From assembly GCA_029834535.1 (NCBI GenBank), contig JAQMWT010000009.1, forward strand, positions 1 to 64,000: a stretch of 64,000 bases of DNA, in the 5' to 3' direction. Below are positions 51,759 through 61,568 of the stretch, piece by piece. This DNA is from Chrysophaeum taylorii (Eukaryota; Sar; Pelagophyceae; Pelagomonadales; Pelagomonadaceae). Position 1 is the stretch's first letter. Each line of letters starts with the position of its first letter. Position numbers and translations under genes: made by a program. A model generated the notes under the pieces. That model worked only from the letters and a program-made list of their open reading frames with translations, was not told where the DNA came from and did not search any database.

Positions 51759-54700
51759 TCACCGCCGCGGGGGGGCGTAGACGGGGGATATCGGGGGCGA
51801 GTTCGAAAAAGGGACGGAAGGGGGTGCGGTGCTCGCCGACGATGTCGTCGGGGGCGGCGGGAGGTCTTGAGTGGCATCCGTTCCCAGGAAGGACGCGGCG
51901 GTGTCGTCCTGGTGAGCCGCTTCGATGGCCTGGAGGAACTGGTGACGCGAGATGTGGCCGTTTGTGTCGCCGCGCGCGTTTTCGACAGCCGCGTCGAGGA
52001 CATCGCGGTCGAGTCCAAGCATGCCGACGAGGTCCGGCCGGTCGCGAAGGACGGTCTTAAGGCTGGCGCGCTCGGCGAAGCCGTCGCGACCGTCATTCGC
52101 GAGCTTGAAGACCAATATCGACGCCGCCTCTTCGTTCCAGTCCTCTGGCGCTTGTTCGCCATCGACGTCGTTCAGCATCTGCTCCCACTCGTAGTCCCGC
52201 ATGTTCGGCTCGACCAAAATTTCCCCCTCATCCTCCCCCACATCCATCGGCGCCGATCCCGAAGGCCGCTCTGACAGGTCCGTCATCAACATCGCCGCCA
52301 CTTGCTGGTCTGCACCAAGAGTAGGCGTCGTTGGCTCAAACGGCGGAGAACATTTCCCGTCGTCATTTTGCGCGCCCTTTTCCTCCTCGACGGCCACGGG
52401 CGCGTAGTCAAGGGGCTGGCCCGGCACGTCGTCGTCGTTTTTGTCGCCGAGCGAATTTGGCCGTGGCGGCGACGTGCGCACGTGAACGATCTCTTTTTTT
52501 GTGCGCAGCTGGTAGCAGAGCGCGAGGATGATGCACAGCAGGAGCAACACGATCGCCGCGCCGACCAATAGCGTCGTCACCGTCACGAAGAACTTGGTGG
52601 TGGAGGAGGACTTTTTGCTCTGCTTGGTTGCGCTCGTCGGTTCGGCCGCCGGCGCGATCGTCGGGAGCGCCGTCGGTTCGAGGGTCGTCAGGGAGACGAC
52701 GACGAGCGACGTCGCGAGGAGCGCCCGCGACTCGTTGACTATTACCACGTCGGCGGCGCTGAGGTCTTCCAGAGCCTCGATGCCTCGGGCTTCGTTCACG
52801 ACAGCCTCGCCTAACGCGCCCGAAGTTATCGCATTGTCGGTCTCCTCGAATACGAGCCGGGTAGTCGCGTTCGCGTTGTACGACGACGATACCGCCGCGA
52901 TCGCCGCGACGTCGACTTGCCGAGACGACGATGTCATCATGCGACGGCGTCCTCTGGATGATGATGCCGCCGCAAACACGACAGATGTGACATCGTCCAG
53001 CACGTCTATCGTGGTGACGAGTGCCGCACCGACGACTCGCTCGCCATCTTCGTCGTCGTACGCCGCGTCGCCCAAGTCGATCGCGAGCGAGAATTCGGCC
53101 TTGGCCAAGACCTGAGCGCTCAGCGTTGGTCCGCGCGTTGGCACCTCGATCATCGGCGCGGGCAAAACAGGGAGCGGCGTCGGCACCGCCGTCGGAAGCG
53201 GAGTTGGTTCCGCCGCTGTTGACAGCAGCAGAGTCGGCGCCGGCGTTGGCAGGAAAGCGGGCGTAGGCAGCGGCGTCGGCTTCACGATCGGTCGTCGTGT
53301 CGGTAAGAGATACGACGACGGCAGCGTCGTCAGCTCTCTAACGGAATAAGACGGAGCCGCGGTGATCGTCGTCGGTGCGACGACGGATGGCATCGAGGTT
53401 GGCGTCGGCGTAGGCTGGATTGATGGTGCGTTGGTCGGCACGATCGCATCGGTCGACGGAGAGGAGCTCGACGGCAGCGCGACTGAAGAAGAAGAAGGAG
53501 GATTTGACGACGGCACGTCGGTTGGCGGCAACGGCACAGATGTTGTGGGTATCGGCGCGTAGGAGGTTGGGTTGTTGGTGCGCGGGATGCTCGATGATGG
53601 CGTCGGAGGGGTGCTCGTCTGCGCGTTCCTGAGGTCTTGCGGCCAAGTTGGGCTGGGGGCCGACGTTGGCGGAAACGACGCGGGGTTCCACCGCGTCGAA
53701 GAAGAAGTAGGGTTCGCTGTCGGCGTCACGGTGGGCGCAATAAAGACCGCTTCGGGGCAATTGAGACCGTCGTTGGCGTCTCCGACGGCCGCGGACGCGC
53801 CTCTGCGAACAACGCGCGCGCTGGCGCCGGGGCACTTGGTGTGGGCTGTTGTCACGGTGCCCTTGTTCCAGCACGCCGTCGGCACCTCGAACGGCGCGAC
53901 AAGTTCGAACAACCCGATGCCGTCGTTGGCTGCGAAGTAAAGCCGTCTTCTCTCGCCGTCTGCGAAGTAAAGCCGTCTTCTCTCGCCGTCCGCGAAGTAA
54001 AGCCGTCTTCTCTCGCCGTCTGCGAAGTAAAGTCGTCTTCTCTCGCCGTCCGCGTCGCGGAACGCGAAGGCCGCAAATCCCGTGGTGCCGTTGGCCTGCT
54101 CGTTCGAACCCCGGTCGGCAGAGAGCACGGCGTATTCTGCGGGATACTCGGTTGTCGCGTCGATCTTGACAACCAGCACTTCGAACTCGGGACCGAGGCC
54201 TAGCAAATAGGCGGTAGTGGCGTTGTCGTCGACGTACGAGACGCCGTCGATGCGTTCGTCGACAGCCGCCACGTCGAGCACCGCGCCCGCGAACAGCGTT
54301 TCGTTCAGAGCGAGCCTCAAATCGGACGCGAACGTCGGATTTTTCGCGTCGACGTGCGCAGCGAAGTAAAAGTTCCCTCCTGCTCCTGGGCTCTTCGCGT
54401 AGTAGTACGTGCTTCCGACGATCGCGCCCGCGTTGGGCGTGGTCTCGAGCGGCGCGTCGAAGCACGCTCGCACGGCGCCGTCGAATCGGCACAAACGATC
54501 GTCAAACGCGGCAAAAGCGAAGTAATGTCCGTATCCGGCGTCCAAAACTCCGGCAGCGTCGACGGCGGCGAAGTCGTCGAGCCGCTGCTCGACAACCACG
54601 TACTGACCAGACGTCGCGTTGCGTTCTCTCAGCGAATAGAAAGAATCGTTGTTCATCCTCACAACCTGGAGCGGCCCTGTCAGGGTCTCGCAGTCGAGCG

Positions 54701-55712
54701 CGGCGGTCGCGTTGCAGAGGAAGCAGTCGCTGCTCGGCAGAGGCGTCGGCGTTGCCGACGGGAGGGGCGTGGGCATCGACGTCGGGCTAAAAAAAACCGT
54801 AGTAGCATCCACTCCGGGCGCTTTGAAGTCGCCATCCGGACAGTTGGTGCCGTCGCCGTTTCCTGTCGCCGCGGCCTCCCCCCGCCGCTCCATCGAGAAT
54901 TCCGATCGACATCGTACGTGGATCGCCGTATCGATCCCCGAATTCCAGCACTCGTCCGGAATCGAGGAGAAGGACAGAGGCGAGGTCGCCAGCTCGAAGA
55001 GCCCGTTGCCATCGTTCGACGCGAAGAAGACGACGCTCTGAGGAAGCCTCTCTCTGACGTACGCGAACGCCGCGAATCCAGAATCATCTTCCCCAGTCCA
55101 GTCCGACGACAGCACGGCGTAACGTTGCGGAGCACCCCCGTGTGGGGCGACCTCAACGACCAACACGTCGTGCTCTTGGCCAAGCCCGACCAGGTACCGT
55201 TCGTCGACGGGTGCCAAGTCTCGCACCGCGCTGAAGAGCGACCCGTTGAACGCGAGGGACGACGTCGTCCTCATCACGAAAGTCGGCTCGTTCTCGATGT
55301 TGCGGACGACATACAAGGCGCCGCCGCCGCCGCCGCCGAGGTTCGCCGAGTAGTAGAACGATCGGTTCAAAACGGTGCCAAGGTTCGGAGTCACTTCGAG
55401 ACGCTCGTCGAAGCATTGCGAGCTCGCGTTGGCGTCGAACCGGCACAACTCGTCGCCAAATGCCCCGAAAAGGAAACTCTCGTTGGCCAGCACCAACATC
55501 CCGATCGCTCCGACCTTCCCGTCCAGGGTCGTGAGAGTGTCGTATTCGCCCGTCGTCCCGTTGTATTCGAGGAGCGCGGATCGCGTCCCCTCCACCACCA
55601 CCACTTGCAACGGATTCGGCCGCGCCTCGCAATCAAACGGTGCGACAGCGGATGCCCGCGCGAAGACGACGCCAACCCAATCGAGCGCGACCCAGAACAG
55701 CAGCAGCAGCAT
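51759..55712 (-). CDS. large type I membrane protein with two related ectodomains and an EF-hand-like tail
   Basis: The protein has 1,317 residues from the ATG at 55712; a longer in-frame extension upstream lacks support and overlaps the divergent gene. A signal peptide (MLLLLFWVALDWVGVVFA) is followed by two homologous ectodomains of about 300 residues (about 20-320 and 350-680). Each shares the patterns C-RFD, TPN-G, a tyrosine-rich segment, the pair NDG-GLFEL, a single Trp-Asn and NCP. Many N-glycosylation sites are present. A Thr/Pro-rich stalk with PTPLPT repeats (about 700-900) leads to a juxtamembrane domain. One helix (about 1040-1070) and a cytoplasmic tail with an EF-hand-like helix-loop-helix (DTNGHISRHQF) follow. 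Stalk and ectodomain recall cell-surface proteins of diatom-like algae. The function is unknown. Confidence 0.85.
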   Translation of the reverse strand: MLLLLFWVALDWVGVVFARASAVAPFDCEARPNPLQVVVVEGTRSALLEYNGTTGEYDTLTTLDGKVGAIGMLVLANESFLFGAFGDELCRFDANASSQCFDERLEVTPNLGTVLNRSFYYSANLGGGGGGALYVVRNIENEPTFVMRTTSSLAFNGSLFSAVRDLAPVDERYLVGLGQEHDVLVVEVAPHGGAPQRYAVLSSDWTGEDDSGFAAFAYVRERLPQSVVFFASNDGNGLFELATSPLSFSSIPDECWNSGIDTAIHVRCRSEFSMERRGEAAATGNGDGTNCPDGDFKAPGVDATTVFFSPTSMPTPLPSATPTPLPSSDCFLCNATAALDCETLTGPLQVVRMNNDSFYSLRERNATSGQYVVVEQRLDDFAAVDAAGVLDAGYGHYFAFAAFDDRLCRFDGAVRACFDAPLETTPNAGAIVGSTYYYAKSPGAGGNFYFAAHVDAKNPTFASDLRLALNETLFAGAVLDVAAVDERIDGVSYVDDNATTAYLLGLGPEFEVLVVKIDATTEYPAEYAVLSADRGSNEQANGTTGFAAFAFRDADGERRRLYFADGERRRLYFADGERRRLYFADGERRRLYFAANDGIGLFELVAPFEVPTACWNKGTVTTAHTKCPGASARVVRRGASAAVGDANDGLNCPEAVFIAPTVTPTANPTSSSTRWNPASFPPTSAPSPTWPQDLRNAQTSTPPTPSSSIPRTNNPTSYAPIPTTSVPLPPTDVPSSNPPSSSSVALPSSSSPSTDAIVPTNAPSIQPTPTPTSMPSVVAPTTITAAPSYSVRELTTLPSSYLLPTRRPIVKPTPLPTPAFLPTPAPTLLLSTAAEPTPLPTAVPTPLPVLPAPMIEVPTRGPTLSAQVLAKAEFSLAIDLGDAAYDDEDGERVVGAALVTTIDVLDDVTSVVFAAASSSRGRRRMMTSSSRQVDVAAIAAVSSSYNANATTRLVFEETDNAITSGALGEAVVNEARGIEALEDLSAADVVIVNESRALLATSLVVVSLTTLEPTALPTIAPAAEPTSATKQSKKSSSTTKFFVTVTTLLVGAAIVLLLLCIILALCYQLRTKKEIVHVRTSPPRPNSLGDKNDDDVPGQPLDYAPVAVEEEKGAQNDDGKCSPPFEPTTPTLGADQQVAAMLMTDLSERPSGSAPMDVGEDEGEILVEPNMRDYEWEQMLNDVDGEQAPEDWNEEAASILVFKLANDGRDGFAERASLKTVLRDRPDLVGMLGLDRDVLDAAVENARGDTNGHISRHQFLQAIEAAHQDDTAASFLGTDATQDLPPPPTTSSASTAPPSVPFSNSPPISPVYAPPRR
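53937..54056 (-). repeat. four tandem 30-bp coding repeats
   Basis: Each unit encodes DGERRRLYFA inside the second ectodomain of the large membrane protein. The units differ only by single silent changes, so the array expanded recently. The unit length is a multiple of three and keeps the frame. Confidence 0.9.
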
Positions 55713-55856
55713 TATTGTGCGATAAACCGAAAAAGATCCGCCGCCAGCACAAGTATTAATTAATAACTCTGAATTCGACTTGGGGTACGTTGTTGTTGGT
55801 TTGAAACACAGGGTAAGTGTTGATAAGGAAGACGTTTCTTTCTTCTTCCGACGTGT

Positions 55857-56555
55857 ATGTCGTCCTCCTGGTTGCCGCTCGAATCGACGCCCGAGGTGCT
55901 CACGCCGTTCGTTCGAAAGCTCGGATGCCCGGCTCCGTGGGGATTTACGGACGTGTTCGGCCTCGACGACGAGCTGTTGGCCATGGTTCCGCAACCGTGT
56001 GCCGCGCTCGTTCTCTTATTTCCTTGCGCGGCCATATCCGCCGAGCGGCCGCGCGAACTCCGGCGCGAGGCGCCGCCCCAAAATATGTTCTTCGCGCAGC
56101 AGCACGACGACTGCGGCAACGCGTGCGGCACGATCGCAATCATCCACTCTGTCGCGAACGCCGCCGCCTCGGGACGACTCGCGCTCGACGCCGGCCCGCT
56201 CGCTGACCTCATCCGCGACGCGCCTCGCGACGTCGCCGCCCGCGGACGCGCGCTCGTCGCGGCCGACAAGATCCGTGACTTGTCCAATTCCACGGCCGCC
56301 GCGGGAGAAACGAGAGGGGCTGGCACCGACGACAACCAGGGCCAGCACTACGTCGCTCTCGTCGAGGTCGACGGTTCTCTCTGGGAACTCGACGGCCGCA
56401 ACCTCGGCGAGGACGGCGTCGCATTTCCCGTGTGCCACGGTCCCACCTCCTCCGCGACCTTCCTCGCCGACGCCGCCGCCGTCATCAAGCACGACTTCGT
56501 CTCGCGCGACCCTACCAACCTCAATTTCAGCATCCTTGCTTTTGCCCAACTTTGA
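55857..56555 (+). CDS. ubiquitin C-terminal hydrolase (UCH, peptidase C12)
   Basis: This 232-residue cysteine protease removes ubiquitin from small adducts. The catalytic triad is C90 in GNACGTIAIIHS, H164 in QGQHYVALV and D179 in LWELDGR. The N-terminus begins with LESTPEVLTPFVRKLG, the usual UCH start, and WGFTDVFGLDDELLAMVP is typical. The oxyanion Gln normally lies six residues before Cys. That position is D84 here, and a Gln is found two residues earlier (Q82), in a sequence with an extra acidic pair. The crossover loop is GTDDNQ-rich. The C-terminus ends soon after the domain, as in the short UCHL1/UCHL3 class. Confidence 0.92.
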   Translation: MSSSWLPLESTPEVLTPFVRKLGCPAPWGFTDVFGLDDELLAMVPQPCAALVLLFPCAAISAERPRELRREAPPQNMFFAQQHDDCGNACGTIAIIHSVANAAASGRLALDAGPLADLIRDAPRDVAARGRALVAADKIRDLSNSTAAAGETRGAGTDDNQGQHYVALVEVDGSLWELDGRNLGEDGVAFPVCHGPTSSATFLADAAAVIKHDFVSRDPTNLNFSILAFAQL

Positions 56556-56716
56556 TGAGCGAATGCGCCAGTCATAGTTTCTCTTCGATCAAACTACTAG
56601 GCATCTGTCTGCTGATGGGCTGTTAAACAGAACTCCTCGCCGCCGAGGGGTCGGCCCGCACCACCACACGAGTTTCTGTTGCCGACGGGTTTTTTTTTTG
56701 GGGCTTCTTTCGCGTC

Positions 56717-56878
<162 letters not shown>

Positions 56879-57497
56879 CCTTTGCGCCTTGGGGAGGGCG
56901 AGGCCAGTATTACCGTATTCCCGCGAGGCCCGCTCCTTCGCCGTCATTTGAAAAAAAAGAGAGTCGGCGACGACTTTTTTTATACCAGATGTTGGCAACA
57001 ACCAAAATCCTTCGCGCTGCTTGAGCTCACAACTCGCGCGCCCCTTAAAAAAAAAAAAAAAAACACCCCGACTTTCTTTCGGGGGGCGCCCTCCCTCCCT
57101 CACCCCCTAGAGAGATGCCAGAATATTATAGCACGCCCCCGAAGGTTCCTTCTTATGGCGGCACAGAAAAAAAAACTTCCCGACCCCCGGGTGACAAAGG
57201 GGGTACTCACCGACTCGTCCGAGACCTCACTGAACGAGCAAAACACGGACGCGGGGTCGGATACGCTCGCCACACACCTTGCTCACGCTCACCAAGCCTC
57301 TCAACAAGATGGAGAGATGGAATATGATAGCAAGGAAACTACAAGAATACAGCAAGAATGCTTCTCACAAAAGAGAGGTATGATGTCTTTAAATGTCGAC
57401 TGCTAAGAGGGGTGTGTGTGTGGGGAGCATGAAGGATGTGGGTGGGTTTGTGGGGTATGAGGGATGTGCCTGACGGGCGGAGATAAGTACGCGGGAC
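56879..57497. other. intergenic, no gene seen
   Basis: It holds a poly-A run near 57045 and an AT-rich stretch. No gene is supported. Confidence 0.45.
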
Positions 57498-58110
57498 CTA
57501 GTCGGGGTCATCGCCGAGGCGTGGGGCAGGCGAAGAGAGGACGGGCCCCGCCCGTAGGTCGTACGCATGCTGCCGCCGGACGTATGTGCGACGAAGGGTG
57601 ACGTCCTGCTGGGATCGGGCGGCCTGGGTGGGGTTCCCCGAGGCGGCGACATGCGTGAGGGCGGTGAGGGCACAGCGAGCCCGGCCTAATGCGTTGGCGA
57701 TCCCCCACTCACGGTAGATGCGGCGAGTTTGGGCCGCCTTTGCCTCTGTGAAGTTGGCGCAGCCGCTTGTCACCCAGGTTCGCGCAGCGATGCGCTCTGC
57801 GCATGTTTGGGCGAGAGCGTGGCACGCCGCGCTGGCCTCACCGAAGGCACCAAAGACGAGGCCGGCGACGGTGCCGTAGCTACGTAGCCGCTGTTCGACA
57901 GGGCCCAAGAAGCCAGGCGGTGGTGCTGTACCCGGCTGGGAGATGATGGCGTCGATGCCGCGGGCGTGAGCGAGGTATTCGGAGTGGACTTGCGCTGCGC
58001 GCCGATCGACAGGCGACGGGTGGGAGGGATGGAGGGCGTGGGCGGTGTACAACGAATGGTATGATGTCACTAAGAAGATCGGGAAAGGTGTCCCGTTGAA
58101 CGGGTATCAA
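57498..58110 (-). mobile_element. fragment of a repetitive, retrotransposon-like coding sequence
   Basis: The minus-strand frame has no ATG. It contains VDRRAAQVHSEYLAHARGID, GPVEQRLRSYGTVAGLVFGA, FGEASAACHALAQTC and REWGIANALGRARCALTAL. This reads like the region downstream of reverse transcriptase in repetitive elements that I associate with microalgae, but the family is uncertain. No other parts of the element are visible nearby. Confidence 0.35.
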
Positions 58111-58384
58111 GCCTCGAGAGAGGGGGGGTAAGCCTTAGCGGTCAGGAGTTGCCGGCACACTTCCTTCCTTCCTTCCTTCCTTCGAACGCGGCACGTCAGG
58201 CTCACCCTTCGGCAAGTCTAGGACATCAAGAGCAACCACCCCTTGCAAGCATAATAATACCGACCGACCGAAAAAAAAAATGGATGAGCAGGCAGGCAGG
58301 CAGGCATGGTCGCCGACGTCGTCGAGAACAAAAACAAACAGAAGGAGTCTGTCTGTCTGTCTGCCTGTCTGTCTGTTAGTCTCT

Positions 58385-59791
58385 TTATGGTCGGCAGGCG
58401 GCAGGCGTCTTGAAGGTGGCGACGTACTTGCAGGTCTGGGCTTCGGAGACGTCGAGAAGGAGGTCGTCGTCGCCGCACTGGAGGTGGACGGTGAGCTCGC
58501 GGCTTCCGATGCCGCCGCAGTAGGTGCCGTGGTTGTAGTGCATGGTCGCGTAGTCGTCAGCCCACTTCTCGAAGCGGCCGATGCTCGTGTGGTCCTGGCT
58601 CGCTTTGTCGAAGAGGCAGAGCTCGTAGTCGTACTTGGCGGCCCTCGTCTTGAAGCACTTGTCCTTGAGGACGCCGAAGGCGTTGTCGGGGCCGAAATCC
58701 TGGTCTTCGTCCTCGAGCGCCTCGAGCGCGCGCCGCGAGGTCTCGAGCTTGGCCTCCGCGTTTTTTAGATCGTCGCGCGCTTTGGTCGCCTCTTCGGTCG
58801 CGAACTCGTCGTCGTCGTCGGGGTCGGGGGGATTGAGGTCGACCAGCCGCTTGGCGAGGCCGCCAATTTCGTGGCGGATCGCGCTCGCGCGTCGCGCCGT
58901 CTCTGTCGCGACGCGCTTGGCCGCGTCCGCGGGGACGGCGTCGAGCGAGAGCGCGGCGGCTATCGCCGCGCAGAGCTCGTCGAATTTCTCCACATTCCCC
59001 TCGTTGAGGGCGTCGGCGGCGTCGACGCCCAGCGACAACACCTCGACGTCGTCGATGGCGTCGGTGATCTTGTCGTCGAGTCCCGCCGAACGCGTGACGA
59101 CGTCGAGGAGCGTCTCTATGTCGGAAGCGGCGGCTGCCAGACGGACGGCAGCCGCACGGATTTCGTGGGGCTGCGCCGCCGAAAAGGCCTCGGCGAGACC
59201 ATCTTCATAAAACGCGGTCGCCGCGGCCGTTGCCTCGTCTCTCCTTTCGGCCTCTTCGCGATCGTGGTGCTCGACGATCGGTTCGAGAGCTCGAATCTCG
59301 GCTTCCGCCTCCGTCTTTTCTCGCTGCGCCGTCTCGCGCCGCGCCGCGCGGTCCTGGATCTCGGCGGCAAACCTGGCGACGTACGCGGCGCGTTTCTCGA
59401 GGCCAGCTTTTCGTTCCCGCGCCTCTCGTTCTTTCCGCTCTCGAGCCTTTTTGGCCTCGGCGTCGCACTCGTTCGCGCACCCCTCCTCGTCCGAGCCATC
59501 GCAGCAGTCGCACACGCCGTCCCGCACGCGACTTGTCGGGATGCGCCTTGCCTCGTGCCCGACGTTCTCGCACAAAAACGACGACCCCCCGACGCCCGCG
59601 CACGCCGCCGTCGCTGCCTCGTCCGACCCGTCTTTGCAGTCGCAGAAGTCGTCGTTGATCCACGCCTCGCGCACCACCGTCCACCCCTCGTCGCAGGCCA
59701 TGCCCTTGGGCGGCACGGCGGGTTTACTCCCCCAGAACCCCCGGCCCAGACGGAGGACACACGACATCACGACCAAACCGCGGCGGAACAT
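58385..59791 (-). CDS. glucosidase II beta subunit (PRKCSH-like)
   Basis: The 468-residue protein is the non-catalytic subunit that keeps alpha-glucosidase II in the ER and binds its N-glycan substrate. Two LDL-receptor class A type modules lie at about 33-110: FCDCKDGSDEAATAAC, then VCDCCDGSDEEGC. A long Glu/Arg coiled coil follows (about 110-200), then helical sequence. The C-terminal MRH domain (about 360-465) has YDYELCLFDKASQDHTSIGRF, YNHGTYCGGIGSRELTVHLQC and LLLDVSEAQTCKYVATF, including the mannose-6-phosphate-receptor-like Cys pattern. The N-terminus is a short signal-like segment. No HDEL-type retention signal is seen; the animal protein also carries an HDEL that is missing here. Confidence 0.92.
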   Translation of the reverse strand: MFRRGLVVMSCVLRLGRGFWGSKPAVPPKGMACDEGWTVVREAWINDDFCDCKDGSDEAATAACAGVGGSSFLCENVGHEARRIPTSRVRDGVCDCCDGSDEEGCANECDAEAKKARERKEREARERKAGLEKRAAYVARFAAEIQDRAARRETAQREKTEAEAEIRALEPIVEHHDREEAERRDEATAAATAFYEDGLAEAFSAAQPHEIRAAAVRLAAAASDIETLLDVVTRSAGLDDKITDAIDDVEVLSLGVDAADALNEGNVEKFDELCAAIAAALSLDAVPADAAKRVATETARRASAIRHEIGGLAKRLVDLNPPDPDDDDEFATEEATKARDDLKNAEAKLETSRRALEALEDEDQDFGPDNAFGVLKDKCFKTRAAKYDYELCLFDKASQDHTSIGRFEKWADDYATMHYNHGTYCGGIGSRELTVHLQCGDDDLLLDVSEAQTCKYVATFKTPAACRP

Positions 59792-59871
59792 TGTCCTCTT
59801 TTCTTGTTGTTAAAAGGGTTATTTATTTATTTTATACAAAGCAGTGTTTTTTTTTCCAAATCCGAAAAAAG

Positions 59872-61533
59872 ATGGATGTGGCAGCCTTCGTCGCGCGGAA
59901 CCAGTTGGTCGCGCGAAACCTCGACAAGGAGCAGCGCGCCGAAAGTGCGTTGGCCGCCGAGCTGTGGTCGGCGCGGGAGTTTCGTTGCGCCGTCGTGGGG
60001 GACCGGGGGGTCGGAAAAAGTTCTCTCGTGCGCTGCTTGGCGGGCGTGTTGCAGAAGACACCCATCGATGATTGTTACGAGCCGACGCTCACGGAGGCGC
60101 CCGTCGAAACGACCGTCCCTTTCCGCACGATCGAGGGGGTCGTCGTGCTGCGGCTGGTGGACTGGGCGTGGGACGACGCGTATCTCCGCGGGAAGGACGT
60201 CGCGTCCCACCTCGACGTCGACGCGGGAGTCTACGTCGTCTCGTCCGCCGACCCCGGCTCGGCGAAGAGCCTCACGGTCCGGTTCGCCGAACTGGACCGC
60301 GTCGGCTCGAGCAAGACAATGGTTGTGGCGACCAAGCTCGATCTCCGCAAGAAGAAAGATATCCTCGTAGATTTCCAGAACGCGCTCCGCAAACGAGACG
60401 CCGGAGTTTCCGCCGTGTCTTGCGCCGACGGTCGCGGTCTGGACGACCTGGCGCAGAAGCTCGTAGGGATGCTCCTCGATCGTCGAACGACACGCGTTCT
60501 GGGGCGTCACGACCGCGCGGATTTATTCGCTCGGACCTCGGACCTCGCGACGCGGGGCCTCCTCCTTCCCGAGCTCGCCGAGCTCGTCGCGGGACCCCTC
60601 GGTTTGGAAACAGACGATCCCGAGAAGGTCGCCGTCGAGGCCAAGAAGGCCTTTGGCTGCGAAGACGGTGGTCCGGTGGACGTCCGCCGCACGCTCGCGG
60701 CCTGCGCGGCACTTCTCCAAGCGAGCGATCAACGACGACGCGGCTCTGGGAAAGAAGAAGAGGACGACGACGACCCATCTCGTAGCGTCGCGAGACAACA
60801 GAAGAAGAAAAAGAATAAGCAACGGGCTGTGCTGGCGGCAGACGTCGTCGTCGACGCCGGCGCCGAAGAAGAGAACAGGCGGCGCGCGGAGCGGCTCAAA
60901 GCGAAGGCGACCGAACAGCGACGACGGTCGGCCCGGGCCGAGACCGAACGTCTCATCGCCGAGCGCCTTAGAGCCGAGGCGGAGAGCGAGGCGCAAGCGA
61001 GGGCCCGGGCGCGGGCCAAGCACCGGGCGCAATTGAGGCGGCTCGCGGGCCGGGGGCCGCGGTACGTCGCCACCGTCGCGTATCGCGCCGCGCGCGCCGC
61101 CAAAAGGGCCGCTGCCGACGCTCGTCGCGAGGCCTCCCAAGCCCGAAATCGGGCGCTACGAGCCTACTTCGAGCACCTCCACGCCCGCGTCTCCGGGGTC
61201 TGGCCGCACCTGCTCGTCCACGCCTACGAAAACAGAGGCGGCGGCGGCGGCGGCGGCGGCGGCGTGAGCCTCCGCATCACGGTGCCCGAATCGTGGCGCG
61301 ACAAACCGACCCACGACGCCCTCGCCCGCGTCGCCGTCGAGAAACTCAACTCCCTCGGGGGCGCCCGCCTCCGCCGTCTCTTTGGTCGCAAAAAAAGGAA
61401 GAAACACAAGGCAACACCACTTCTGACCCCCCGCGAGGTCCGCTTCGAAACGATCCTCGGCACCCCGATCGACGCCGCCCCCCTAGGCGCCGCCAACACG
61501 TGTCTTTTCGTGGTGTGTCAGGGTAAGGAGTAA
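59872..61533 (+). CDS. Ras/Miro-like GTPase domain fused to coiled coil and a novel C-terminal domain
   Basis: The protein has 553 residues from the ATG at 59872. The N-terminal 210 residues form a small-GTPase fold: P-loop GDRGVGKSS (43-51), a DW pair in the switch II position (97-98) in place of DxxG, TKLD (154-157) as a variant of NKxD, and SCADG as the last guanine-binding loop. The DxxG change suggests weak or no hydrolysis. A Lys/Glu/Arg region (320-470) is a coiled coil. A poly-Gly run precedes a 90-residue C-terminal domain (SLRITVPESWRDKPTHDALA, then FETILGTPIDAAPLGAANT). I do not know this combination. Cyclophilin starts 35 bp downstream. Confidence 0.75.
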   Translation: MDVAAFVARNQLVARNLDKEQRAESALAAELWSAREFRCAVVGDRGVGKSSLVRCLAGVLQKTPIDDCYEPTLTEAPVETTVPFRTIEGVVVLRLVDWAWDDAYLRGKDVASHLDVDAGVYVVSSADPGSAKSLTVRFAELDRVGSSKTMVVATKLDLRKKKDILVDFQNALRKRDAGVSAVSCADGRGLDDLAQKLVGMLLDRRTTRVLGRHDRADLFARTSDLATRGLLLPELAELVAGPLGLETDDPEKVAVEAKKAFGCEDGGPVDVRRTLAACAALLQASDQRRRGSGKEEEDDDDPSRSVARQQKKKKNKQRAVLAADVVVDAGAEEENRRRAERLKAKATEQRRRSARAETERLIAERLRAEAESEAQARARARAKHRAQLRRLAGRGPRYVATVAYRAARAAKRAAADARREASQARNRALRAYFEHLHARVSGVWPHLLVHAYENRGGGGGGGGGVSLRITVPESWRDKPTHDALARVAVEKLNSLGGARLRRLFGRKKRKKHKATPLLTPREVRFETILGTPIDAAPLGAANTCLFVVCQGKE

Positions 61534-61568
61534 GCGTCTCGTTATTAATCGGCGAAAAATAAATATTC

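Noticed and set aside
53937-54056. A CRISPR-like array
   Set aside because: The units are contiguous without spacers, 30 bp long and in frame within a eukaryotic coding region.
54354-55763. A 469-codon plus-strand frame
   Set aside because: It is antisense to the large membrane protein and rich in Arg/Val/Glu with no domain.
55713-55994. A 94-codon extension upstream of the large membrane protein
   Set aside because: It lacks signal features, crosses into the divergent UCH gene and puts the signal peptide inside the protein.
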